Source: Comamonas sp. B21-038
GTDB taxonomy: Bacteria > Pseudomonadota > Gammaproteobacteria > Burkholderiales > Burkholderiaceae_C
DNA: 64,000 nt
Direction: 5' to 3'
NCBI RefSeq assembly: GCF_022387135.1
Contig: NZ_CP092462.1
Location: forward strand, 3,162,001-3,226,000
In this document: piece after piece, positions 1 to 7,938 of the stretch
Position numbering within the stretch: the stretch's first letter is position 1
Layout of the letters: each line of letters starts with the position of its first letter
Program-made: the position numbers and the translations under genes
Notes under the pieces: generated by a model
Seen by the model: only the letters and a program-made list of their open reading frames with translations
The model's database searches: none
What the model was told of the DNA's origin: nothing

Positions 1-684
1 GGGGCGGGGGCTGCTCAACGGCCAGCGCAAGGCCAGGCCTGCCTCGGTGCGCTGGTGGTGGTCCAGCTCCTGGCGCTGCACCCAGGCGGCCTGCATGCCG
101 CAGGCCAAGGCGCCTTGCACATCCAGCTCGGCGTCATCGCCCACATGCAAGAAGGCGGGCAGATCGATACCGGCGCGCTCGGAAGCGGCTGTAAAAATGC
201 GCGGGTCGGGCTTGGCCACGCCCACCTCACGCGCGCTGGTGCTGGCCACAAACCAGGGCGACAGGCCCACCAGGTCCAGCTGGGCATTGCCGTTGGAGAC
301 GGCGACCAGCGGGTAGCGCGAGGACAGCCAGGCCAGCGCGTCTTCGACCTCGGCAAACCAGGTCACCCGGTTGCGGGCGGCAAAGAACTGGGCAAATACG
401 GCCTCGACCAGCGCCTCATCGCCACCGCTTTGCTGCAGCGCGCGGCGGATGAACTGCTGGCGGAAATGCGTCATGTCATGCGACAGGTGCACAAAGTCAT
501 CGCGCACCGACTGGCGGATGCGCTGGGCCTCGGCCGCGTCCTGCAGCAAGGCAGCGGTCGCCGGCGCATGGGCCAGCAAAAATGCGTGCTGCGCGGCTTC
601 GGCCGCCTTCAGGGTCGGCAGCACCGGCCAGAGGGTGTCATCCAGATCAAGGCTGATGGCACGGATTCGGGAGAGATCGAGCAT
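1..684 (-). CDS. HAD-superfamily hydrolase (C-terminally truncated by window edge)
   Basis: A haloacid-dehalogenase-type phosphatase, reading from an ATG at 684 to the first base of the window without a stop, so its C-terminus is missing; 228 codons are visible. Near the N-terminus lies the motif I nucleophile segment LDLDDTLWP, where the first Asp would form the phospho-aspartate. Motif II is seen as VSNGNAQ, the motif III lysine in GVAKPDPRIF, and motif IV as VGDDAELD. A helical cap between motifs I and II fits a HAD-IA enzyme of the phosphoglycolate phosphatase/YjjG type. The substrate cannot be told from sequence. It is divergent from hemH, with 129 bases between the two starts. Confidence 0.85.
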   Translation of the reverse strand, partial: MLDLSRIRAISLDLDDTLWPVLPTLKAAEAAQHAFLLAHAPATAALLQDAAEAQRIRQSVRDDFVHLSHDMTHFRQQFIRRALQQSGGDEALVEAVFAQFFAARNRVTWFAEVEDALAWLSSRYPLVAVSNGNAQLDLVGLSPWFVASTSAREVGVAKPDPRIFTAASERAGIDLPAFLHVGDDAELDVQGALACGMQAAWVQRQELDHHQRTEAGLALRWPLSSPRP

Positions 685-813
685 GGCGCCAAGCATAGCG
701 GATCGCTGCGGGCCAGCGCGCCCCAGCGGTCCGGTGTCGGACAAAGGCGCGCAGGCCCGCTGCGGCCAGGGGTATGCGCCGGGGCCCGCTGCCAAGCTGC
801 GACAATCCCAGCC

Positions 814-1863
814 ATGGTTTCACGCTTCCGACCCGAGCCTCTTGGCCAACCCCTTCCTGACAGAACCGGCATTCTGCTGTGCAACCTGGGCACACCGGAT
901 GCGCCCACCACGGCAGCCACGCGCCGCTACCTGGCCGAGTTCCTGAGCGACCAGCGCGTCGTCGAGATCCCGCCGCTGGTCTGGAAGCCGCTGCTGCACG
1001 GGGTGATCCTGCGCACCCGCCCGGCCCAGTCGGCCGCCAAGTACCGCAGCGTCTGGATGCCCGAGGGCTCGCCGCTGGCCGTCTGGACGGAGAAGCAGGC
1101 CAAGCTGCTGCGCGGCACCCTGGGCGAAGCGGGCCACCAGGTGCTGGTGCGGCCAGCGATGCGCTACGGCAACCCCTCGATCGCGAGCCAGCTCGATGCC
1201 TTCAAGGCCGAAGGCGTGCGCCGCGTGCTGGTGCTGCCGCTGTACCCGCAGTACTCGGCCACCACCACCGCCAGCGTGGTCGATGCGGTCAATGCCTGGT
1301 GCGCCAGCGCGCGCGACATCCCCGAGATCCGCTTTGTGCGCAGCTACCACCGCGATCCCGGCTATATCCAGGCACTGGCCCAGAGCGTGCGCAAGCAGTG
1401 GCAGCTGGACGGCCGCGCGCCCAAGCTGGTGATGAGCTTCCATGGCATCCCCGAGCGCAATGTACGCCTGGGCGACCCCTATCAGCAGCACTCGCAGGAG
1501 ACGGCCCGCCTGCTGGCCGCCGAGCTGGGCCTGACCGATAGCGAGTACATGCTTACCTTCCAGTCGCGCTTTGGCAAGGCCAAATGGCTGGAGCCCTATA
1601 CCGAGCCGAGCCTGATCGCGCTGGCCCAGCAAGGACTGCGCCATGTGCAGGTCATGTGCCCGGGCTTTCCCGCCGATTGCCTGGAGACACTCGAAGAGAT
1701 CAACCAGGAAGTGCGCGAAGCCTTTGTGCATGCAGGCGGCCAGCAGTTCGACTACATTGCCTGTTTGAACGACCAGCCCCGCTGGATCCAGGCGCTGCGC
1801 GAGCTGGCCCTGCAGCACCTGCAAGGCTGGGACACCGGCACGGCGCCATCCCAGCCCCGCTGA
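814..1863 (+). CDS. hemH: Ferrochelatase
   Basis: Inserts Fe2+ into protoporphyrin IX, the last step of protoheme synthesis, at the cytoplasmic face of the membrane. The protein is 349 residues, normal for proteobacterial HemH. Key segments are LLCNLGTPD near residue 22, the catalytic histidine in MSFHGIPERN (His210), and the conserved CPGFPADCLETLEE block at about 282-295. The frame stays open far upstream to position 55, but homology begins only at MVSRFRPEPL, so the ATG at 814 is the sensible start; the upstream part is antisense to the HAD gene. An acetyltransferase follows 36 bases downstream on the same strand. Confidence 0.95.
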   Translation: MVSRFRPEPLGQPLPDRTGILLCNLGTPDAPTTAATRRYLAEFLSDQRVVEIPPLVWKPLLHGVILRTRPAQSAAKYRSVWMPEGSPLAVWTEKQAKLLRGTLGEAGHQVLVRPAMRYGNPSIASQLDAFKAEGVRRVLVLPLYPQYSATTTASVVDAVNAWCASARDIPEIRFVRSYHRDPGYIQALAQSVRKQWQLDGRAPKLVMSFHGIPERNVRLGDPYQQHSQETARLLAAELGLTDSEYMLTFQSRFGKAKWLEPYTEPSLIALAQQGLRHVQVMCPGFPADCLETLEEINQEVREAFVHAGGQQFDYIACLNDQPRWIQALRELALQHLQGWDTGTAPSQPR

Positions 1864-1899
1864 GCTGCCCCGCACCACGCTGCCAGAGACCGCACCACG

Positions 1900-2367
1900 A
1901 TGACCCTCCTCTCCCCTTACCGGCCCGAGCAGCGCGAGCGCGTGCTGGGCCTGTCGCTGCACGAGGCACAGCTGCCCTTTGTCGCCCCGATTGCCCAGAC
2001 CCTGGCCGAGCTGCACCCCCGGCTGGGCGCCCATCTGATTGGCGATGGCGAGGAGATTGCCGGCTTTTTCCTGATCGACCAGGACTACGCGCAGCACTAC
2101 CCCTTTGCGTCGGCGGACAGCCTGGGCCTGCGCAGCTTCTTCATCGACCAGCGCTTTCAGGGCAAGGGCCTGGCCAAGCGCAGCCTGCAGGCGCTGCCCG
2201 CCTATCTGCGGGCGCAGGGCCTGGCTGCGACATCCGTGTTTCTGACGGTGAACTGCAAGAATGCCGCTGCGATACCGCTGTACCGCCAGTGCGGTTTTGA
2301 GGACACCGGCGAGCTCTACCTGGATGGTGGCTACGGCCCGCAGCACATCATGCGGCTGGCGCTCTAG
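1900..2367 (+). CDS. GNAT-family N-acetyltransferase
   Basis: A 155-residue acetyl-CoA-dependent N-acyltransferase. The acetyl-CoA-binding region is visible as LRSFFIDQRFQGKGLAKR (about residues 77-94), a variant of the R/Q-x-x-G-x-G/A loop, followed by the typical C-terminal VNCKNAAAIPLYRQCGF, where Asn and Tyr are conserved. The substrate (small molecule or protein N-terminus) cannot be assigned. It starts 36 bases after hemH and is probably co-transcribed with it. Confidence 0.85.
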   Translation: MTLLSPYRPEQRERVLGLSLHEAQLPFVAPIAQTLAELHPRLGAHLIGDGEEIAGFFLIDQDYAQHYPFASADSLGLRSFFIDQRFQGKGLAKRSLQALPAYLRAQGLAATSVFLTVNCKNAAAIPLYRQCGFEDTGELYLDGGYGPQHIMRLAL

Positions 2368-2414
2368 CCCCGCGCTTGCGCTTTGCCCAGACACCCCCAT
2401 TGACCCACAACAAG

Positions 2415-2441
2415 GCCCCAGGCGCCCCGCGCCCCTGGGGC
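2415..2441. repeat. GC-rich 8-bp inverted repeat before the LonB-like gene
   Basis: GCCCCAGG (2415-2422) pairs perfectly with CCTGGGGC (2434-2441) around an 11-base GC-rich loop, 19 bases before the TTG start of the protease gene. No T-run follows, so it is not a standard intrinsic terminator for the acetyltransferase. It may be an mRNA-stabilising or leader hairpin. Confidence 0.45.
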
Positions 2442-2460
2442 TCTCCAGAAAAATATCCCC

Positions 2461-5181
2461 TTGTCCGACACGCCATTGACCCCTTCCCCACCTGCCAACC
2501 CGCTGCTGTGCGCCGAGCTGCTGCAGGCCGACCAACTGCGCCTGCGCATTGACCCGGCCCAACTGGGCTTTGCCAGCACCTCCGAGCTGGTGCACGAGCC
2601 CTTCTCCTGGATCGGCCAGCAACGCGCGCAGGCGGCGGCCGAGTTTGGCTTGGCGATGGACCCGCCCGACTACCACCTGTTTGTGCTGGGCGAGGAAGGC
2701 AGCGGCCGCACATCGCTGCTGCGCCAGGCCATGCAGGCCGAGGCACAGCGCCGCCCCGCTGCGCAAGATATCGCCTTTGTGCACAACTTCGCCGTGCCCG
2801 AGCGCCCCCAGGCGCTGCGCCTGCCCGCCGGCCAGGGCCGCAGCCTGCGCCGCCGCATCGAGGCCATGGTGGACAAGCTGCCCGAGCAGCTCGACAAAGC
2901 CGTGCAGCAAGCGCAGCACCGCAGCCAGATCGAGCAGCTGTACAACCAGGCCCGCCAGGCGGAAGAAGCCGCCTTTGGCACGCTGCACGACTGGGCGCAG
3001 GGCGCCGGCCTGCGCATTCGCCGCGAGGAAGGCCAGCTGGTGGTGGACAGCCAGGACAACCCGCCTGGCGACCCCACCGGCCCGGACGCCGGCCCGCCTG
3101 GGGCGGGTGTGCAGCAAGAGCAGCCGCCTGTGCTGGAAAATGCCACCCCGCCCCAGGCAGATACCGAGGCCGACCCTGCACTGCTGCTGGCGCCCGGCGA
3201 AGGCGAGGACGCCGCAGAGGCCCCCGGCACCGCAGTACCCGCCGAAGACCTGGAATACCAGCTGCGCGTGCAGCTGGCACAGTTCCGGGGCCAGGTGCGG
3301 CAGGCACAGATGGCGCGCGATGCGGCGCTGAACCTGTTCTACCAATCGCTGGCCACGCCGCTCTGGCAAGCCGCATCGGCGCAGGTGCTCGATGGCCTGA
3401 CCCCCAGCGCCGAGCATGCAGCCACGTTGCAGCGCTGGCTGTCGCAGATGCAGGCCGAGTGGCTCAAGAATATGGCGCTGTGGGTGCCGGGCAGCATTGC
3501 GCAGGATGCCGATGCGCTGCTCGACCAGACCGACAGCATCGAGGGCGAAGGCGAAAGCCAGGATGCGCGCGACGATGCCCGCGCCTTGCTGGAGGCCAAG
3601 CGCAAGGCGCTGCGCGCGCTCAGCCAGCTCAACCTGATCGTCGACCACCATGGCGAGGCCCATGCCCCCGTGGTGCTGGAGGACCAGCCCAGCCTGCGCA
3701 ACCTGTTTGGCACCATCGACCCGCCCGAGGAGGACGAGCGCCGCAGCGATTTCTCCTGCATCCGCGCGGGCAGCGTGCTGCGTGCCGATGGCGGCTTTTT
3801 GATGCTGCACCTGCGCGACCTGCTGGGCGACGAGGACAGCTGGCAGGCGCTGCGCCGGGTGCTGCGCACGCGCCAGCTGCGCATCGAGGATGCCCATGCC
3901 GCGCAAGGCCCCAGCAGCAGTGGCGCGATGCTGCCCGAGCTGCTGCCGCTGAACTTCAAGCTCGTGCTGGTCGGCTCCGAAGAAGCCTACTACCAGCTGC
4001 AGGAGAGCGACCCGGACATGGCGCGGCGTTTTCGGGTCAAGGTCGATTTTGCCGAGCAGTTCAAGGCCTCGGCCGCCACCTACCGCGCCACCGCTGCACT
4101 GATGGCGCAGCGCTGCAAGCTCTACCAGATGCCGCATTGCGACGCCGGTGCGGTCGCCCGGCTGCTGGAGCAATCCCACCGCGAGGCCGATGACCAGCAG
4201 CGCCAAAGCGGCCGCTTGAACCAGCTCGAAGCCTTGCTGCTGGAGAGCGCGCAGCGCGCCCGGCGCTCAGGGCAGGACCGTCTGGTGCAGGCCGCCGATG
4301 TGGAAGCCGCGCTGGCCGCGCAGCGCCTGCGCCACAACGCGATGGAGCAGGACCTGCATGCGGCCATCAGCGACGGCGAGCACCTGATCTCCTTTGCCGG
4401 CAGCCAGGTCGGCCAGATCAATGGCATGTCGCAGATCGACACCGGCGACCACCGTTTTGGCCTGCCGGTGCGCATCAGCGCGCGCACCCATGCCGGCCAG
4501 GAAGGGGTGATGAACATCGAGCGCGAGGTGGCCATGTCCGGCCCCATCCACGACAAGGGCGTGCTGATTCTGCAAGGCTATCTGACGGCCCTGTTTGGCC
4601 ATCTGGCGCCGCTGGCGCTCAATGCCTCGGTCGTGTTTGAGCAGGAATACAGTGGTGTCGAAGGTGACTCGGCCAGCTGCGCCGAGCTCTATGCGCTGCT
4701 GTCCTCGCTGTCGGGCCTGCCGCTGCGCCAGAGCATCGCCGTCACCGGCGCGCTCAACCAGCACGGCGAGGTACTGCCCGTGGGCGGCCTCAATGAAAAG
4801 ATCGAAGGCTGGTTTGACCTGTGCGCCGAGCAAGGCCTGGATGGCAGCCACGGCGTGCTGATCCCCGCACGCAACCAGCGCCATCTGATGCTGGCCGAGC
4901 GGGTGGTACAGGCGGTGGAGGCCGGGCAGTTCCATGTCTACACGGCCGCGCATGTGGGCCAGGGCCTGGCGCTGTTGATGGACCAGTGCGACCTGCCCGC
5001 GAGCGCCCCGCACCCGATGCCCGAGGCACAGCGCCTGCCGCTTGCGCTGGTGCAGGCAGCCGAGGCCAGCCTGCTGCAATACCGCCTGGCCTGCCAGCGT
5101 GCCGACGCTGCGCGGCCCCGTGCGCAGCGTTTCCGCCAGCGGCTGCTGCCCAAGCCGGCCAAGCGCCCGCCGCTGGATTAA
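2461..5181 (+). CDS. LonB-like ATP-dependent protease (AAA + Lon proteolytic domain)
   Basis: A 906-residue soluble Lon-related protease that couples ATP hydrolysis to degradation of damaged or regulatory proteins. An N-terminal segment leads into a Walker A loop GEEGSGRTS (residues 77-85). A long helical insert follows, including a Pro/Gly/Ala/Glu-rich low-complexity stretch near 200-255. The C-terminal Lon domain carries the Ser-Lys dyad: Ser737 in EGDSASCAE and Lys780 in LNEKIEGW. The start is a TTG at 2461 with no good Shine-Dalgarno; the next in-frame ATG (2656) would remove conserved N-terminal sequence, so TTG is preferred. It converges with a ParB-like gene. The class is clear; its substrates are unknown. 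Confidence 0.88.
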   Translation: MSDTPLTPSPPANPLLCAELLQADQLRLRIDPAQLGFASTSELVHEPFSWIGQQRAQAAAEFGLAMDPPDYHLFVLGEEGSGRTSLLRQAMQAEAQRRPAAQDIAFVHNFAVPERPQALRLPAGQGRSLRRRIEAMVDKLPEQLDKAVQQAQHRSQIEQLYNQARQAEEAAFGTLHDWAQGAGLRIRREEGQLVVDSQDNPPGDPTGPDAGPPGAGVQQEQPPVLENATPPQADTEADPALLLAPGEGEDAAEAPGTAVPAEDLEYQLRVQLAQFRGQVRQAQMARDAALNLFYQSLATPLWQAASAQVLDGLTPSAEHAATLQRWLSQMQAEWLKNMALWVPGSIAQDADALLDQTDSIEGEGESQDARDDARALLEAKRKALRALSQLNLIVDHHGEAHAPVVLEDQPSLRNLFGTIDPPEEDERRSDFSCIRAGSVLRADGGFLMLHLRDLLGDEDSWQALRRVLRTRQLRIEDAHAAQGPSSSGAMLPELLPLNFKLVLVGSEEAYYQLQESDPDMARRFRVKVDFAEQFKASAATYRATAALMAQRCKLYQMPHCDAGAVARLLEQSHREADDQQRQSGRLNQLEALLLESAQRARRSGQDRLVQAADVEAALAAQRLRHNAMEQDLHAAISDGEHLISFAGSQVGQINGMSQIDTGDHRFGLPVRISARTHAGQEGVMNIEREVAMSGPIHDKGVLILQGYLTALFGHLAPLALNASVVFEQEYSGVEGDSASCAELYALLSSLSGLPLRQSIAVTGALNQHGEVLPVGGLNEKIEGWFDLCAEQGLDGSHGVLIPARNQRHLMLAERVVQAVEAGQFHVYTAAHVGQGLALLMDQCDLPASAPHPMPEAQRLPLALVQAAEASLLQYRLACQRADAARPRAQRFRQRLLPKPAKRPPLD

Positions 5182-5211
5182 AGGCGGAGGGCGAAAGGCA
5201 GAAATCCTCGA

Positions 5212-6102
5212 TCAGGCCTCGTCGGGGACCGGCAGATCCTGCGACGACGCTGCCGCGAGCTGCAGGCGCAGCTGGGCGTTTTCCAGCTCCAGCTCCTGCA
5301 CGCGGGCGCGCAGGTCGCTGATCTGCTGCTGGGCCTTGTCCAGCGCGGCATCCACCGCTTCGGCACCATGCGCGGCCGAGGGTGCGCTGGCCGGTTCCTG
5401 GGCTTCGGGGGCCTCCTCCTTGGGCTTGCGCTTGGCCTCGCGCACCTGCTTGACCACCTGCTTCAAGCCATCCTTGCCGCCTTGGGCAGCGGCCTGCTGC
5501 TCGTCATGCGGCAGGCTGGCCACCACGGCAGCAGCATTGATGGAGATATCACCGGCCTTCAAGGCCTCGACCAGCGCCGGCGCGGCGCTTTTCTGGATCT
5601 TCTCGATCTGTGCCACCTGGCTGCTCGACAGCCGGGCCGCCTTGGCGATGGCCTCGCGGGTGGCTACCTTTTCCAGCTCGGCGGCATCGACCGGCGAGAA
5701 AGCCTCGTCGGCGTTGCTGACCGCAGGCGCCTCGCCTTCGGCCGGCTGTGCAGCCACCGGGTGGGCCTTCTCCAGCTTGCGGTGCTCCAGAATCTCGCGC
5801 TTGCGCAGCGCCAGCACGCCGCGCTGAAAATCCGAGACGCTGCGCCGCCCCAGGTGCTGGTCGATCATCCACAGGTAGACATCCTCCATCGACTGGAACT
5901 GGGTGTTCTGCACCGTGTTGAAAGGCAGGCCATGCTTTTGGCAGATGCCGTAGCGGTTGTGGCCGTCGACCAGCACATTGCCCCAGAGCACCAGCGCATC
6001 GCGGCAGCCTTCGGCCAGGATGCTGCGCTCCAGCGAGGCATGCTCGTCAGGGGTCAGCGGGTCGATGTAGGCCTTGAGTTCTTCGTTGACAACAATATCC
6101 AT
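5212..6102 (-). CDS. Orphan ParB/Srx-fold nuclease-like protein
   Basis: A 296-residue protein with a ParB/sulfiredoxin-like N-terminal domain: the segment VLVDGHNRYGIC at about 44-54 corresponds to the G-x-x-R-x-x-A/G box I region of ParB, here with HNRY. A central helical region follows with a repeated Ala/Ile pattern (SSSQVAQIEKIQ), as in the DNA-binding helices of ParB-like proteins. The C-terminus (about 245-290) is a Glu/Gln/Leu heptad coiled coil. No parA lies nearby, so this is not an ordinary partition operon. The frame is open upstream to 6624, but that part is antisense to the next gene; MDIVVNEELK at 6102 is the likely start. Role unknown: regulator, partition-like or nucleotide-dependent clamp. 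Confidence 0.7.
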   Translation of the reverse strand: MDIVVNEELKAYIDPLTPDEHASLERSILAEGCRDALVLWGNVLVDGHNRYGICQKHGLPFNTVQNTQFQSMEDVYLWMIDQHLGRRSVSDFQRGVLALRKREILEHRKLEKAHPVAAQPAEGEAPAVSNADEAFSPVDAAELEKVATREAIAKAARLSSSQVAQIEKIQKSAAPALVEALKAGDISINAAAVVASLPHDEQQAAAQGGKDGLKQVVKQVREAKRKPKEEAPEAQEPASAPSAAHGAEAVDAALDKAQQQISDLRARVQELELENAQLRLQLAAASSQDLPVPDEA

Positions 6103-6208
6103 AATGCAGCGCGGCGGCAGGTGCCGCCGTTGGGTAATCCTTGAAAAAGCTTGCGCCGATTGTAGAAGTGCGCAAAAGTGGCAGCCGCTTGACAAGGATT
6201 TGACAGCC

Positions 6209-6754
6209 ATGAACAAGACCGAACTGCAGGCATTGATGGCCCTGCTGCAGGCACGCTTTGAGGCCCATATGCCGCGCCACCCCCTACTGGCATGGGCACA
6301 GGTGCTGCAGCGCCTGGACAGGAACACGGCTGCGCACCAAGCGCTGGCCCGGATGGAGGCCACCGGCGGCGAGCCTGATGTCATCTTGCAGGACAGTGCC
6401 AGCGGCCGGTTGCTGTTTGCCGACTGCGCTGCCGAAAGCCCCAGCGGCCGGCGCAGCCTCTGCTTTGACGAGCAGGCACTGGCCGCCCGCAAGGAAAACA
6501 GGCCCGCCGGCAGCGCGCAGGGCATGGCCGATGCGATGGGTGTGCAATTGCTCGACGAGCTGCAGTACCGCCATCTGCAGACCCTGGGAGCGTTTGACTG
6601 CAAGACCTCGAGCTGGCTGGCCACCCCCGAAGCAATGCGCCGTCTTGGGGGCGCGCTGTTTGGCGACCGGCGCTATGAGCGCGTGTTCAGCTACCACAAT
6701 GGCGTGCAGTCCTACTACGCGGCACGCGGCTTCCGCGCCGGGCTCTGGGTATAG
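6209..6754 (+). CDS. DUF4256 domain-containing protein
   Basis: A 181-residue protein that fits the DUF4256 family along its length: an N-terminal helical part, then the conserved core with SLCFDEQALAARKENRP, ADAMGVQLL and the C-terminal block FDCKTSSWL, LGGALFGDRRY and FSYHNGVQSYYAARGF. No signal peptide or membrane segment is visible. The biochemical role of the family is not known to me. The ATG at 6209 is chosen because the upstream extension of the frame has no homology and overlaps the leader of the divergent ParB-like gene, 106 bases away. Confidence 0.75.
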   Translation: MNKTELQALMALLQARFEAHMPRHPLLAWAQVLQRLDRNTAAHQALARMEATGGEPDVILQDSASGRLLFADCAAESPSGRRSLCFDEQALAARKENRPAGSAQGMADAMGVQLLDELQYRHLQTLGAFDCKTSSWLATPEAMRRLGGALFGDRRYERVFSYHNGVQSYYAARGFRAGLWV

Positions 6755-6895
6755 GCAACCCAGGCAGGCAGCGCGGCCTTTATTCCCTCAGGGTATATAA
6801 CCTTACCGCCATATATTCAATCTGCGCACAACCTGCTCGCAGACCGCAATCGCGGGACAATAGGGCCCATTGAATTGCCTCTACAAGCTATTGCC

Positions 6896-7855
6896 ATGAC
6901 AACCTTTCGCCATCTGGCTGTGGCCAGCGCCCTGTTGGTCAGCAGCTGGCTCACGGCAGCCCATGCCGCGCAACCGCTCTTGAGCCCGGCCGAGCTGGCC
7001 AGCGCCCAGCAAGGCGCTGCTGCGCCTGTCGTCATCGATATCCGCGAGCCCAAGCTCTATGCCGAAGGCCATATCCCCGGCGCGCTCAATGCGCCCTATG
7101 GCAAGTGGCGCGGCCCGGCCACCAACCCCGGGGAGCTGCCCGATCTGCCCAAGCTCACGACCTTGGTGCAGTCGCTGGGCCTGACCCCGGCCACGCATGC
7201 GGTGGTCGTATCCACTGGCGCCGATGCCACCGATTTTGGCGCGATGGCACGGGTCTACTGGAGCCTGAAGGTGCTGGGTCTGAAGGAGCTGTCCATCGTC
7301 AACGGGGGCATGAAGACCTGGGTGGCCGACGGCAAGCCGGTCAGCACCGAGGCGCCCCAGGTGCAGGCCAGCAGCTACCAGCCCGTGCTGGACGAGAGCC
7401 TGATCGCCACGCGCGACCAGGTGCGCTCCCATGTGGATTTGAGCAATGCCGCGCTGGTCGATTCCCGCCCCGATGCCTTCTACCAGGGCAAGACCCGGGC
7501 GCCAGCGGCCAAGCTCTCGGGCACCCTGCCCGGCGCGCAGCAGCTGGATTTCAACCAGTGGTTTGTCAAGGGCACGGCCCAGTTTGTGGACCCGGCCACC
7601 GCCCGGCAGATCGCCGAGAAGGTCAGCCGCAAGGACGGCCAGGACACCGTCGCCTTTTGCAATACCGGCCACTGGGCCGCCACCGACTGGTTTGGCCTGA
7701 GCGAGATGGCCGGCCTGCCCAACGTCAAGCTGTACGCCGGCTCGATGGTGGACTGGACCCAGCAGCCCGGTGCCCCGGCGATGGAGAACCAGCCCGGGCG
7801 CGCCGAATCGCTGGCCTATGACGCCAAGCAATGGTGGCAGCGCAAGTTCAAGTAA
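6896..7855 (+). CDS. Periplasmic tandem-rhodanese sulfurtransferase
   Basis: A 319-residue exported protein with two rhodanese domains that would transfer sulfane sulfur, for example from thiosulfate. Residues 1-25 form a signal peptide with an AHA-A cleavage site. The N-terminal domain (about 30-150) has the expected fold motifs VVIDIREPKLYAEGHIPGA but STGAD in place of an active-site cysteine, so it is probably non-catalytic. The C-terminal domain has the active loop CNTGHWA (Cys255). The ATG at 6896 is preferred over a TTG at 6875 because the signal peptide then starts normally. A YeeE/YedE permease and a small membrane peptide follow, which points to import or detoxification of a sulfur compound. 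Confidence 0.88.
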   Translation: MTTFRHLAVASALLVSSWLTAAHAAQPLLSPAELASAQQGAAAPVVIDIREPKLYAEGHIPGALNAPYGKWRGPATNPGELPDLPKLTTLVQSLGLTPATHAVVVSTGADATDFGAMARVYWSLKVLGLKELSIVNGGMKTWVADGKPVSTEAPQVQASSYQPVLDESLIATRDQVRSHVDLSNAALVDSRPDAFYQGKTRAPAAKLSGTLPGAQQLDFNQWFVKGTAQFVDPATARQIAEKVSRKDGQDTVAFCNTGHWAATDWFGLSEMAGLPNVKLYAGSMVDWTQQPGAPAMENQPGRAESLAYDAKQWWQRKFK

Positions 7856-7873
7856 GCCTGACCCGGTGCTTCG

Positions 7874-7910
7874 GCTGCCAGCACTCCCGCAAAGGTGCTG
7901 GCAGCTTTTT
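7874..7910 (+). terminator. Intrinsic terminator after the rhodanese gene
   Basis: An 11-bp perfect stem (GCTGCCAGCAC at 7874-7884 with GTGCTGGCAGC at 7895-7905), a 10-base loop and five T's. It separates the rhodanese gene from the YeeE permease 29 bases later, so the permease either has its own promoter in the short AT-richer stretch or depends on read-through. Confidence 0.85.
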
Positions 7911-7938
7911 GTTGTATTGACTCTCAACGGTGATCGTG

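Noticed and set aside
55..813. A 253-codon N-terminal extension of ferrochelatase
   Set aside because: It is antisense to the HAD phosphatase; HemH homology begins at 814.
820..4206. A 1,128-residue open frame on the minus strand antisense to hemH and the LonB-like gene
   Set aside because: Composition is Leu/Gly/Gln/Arg-rich without domains, and it lies opposite two clear genes; a high-GC antisense artefact.
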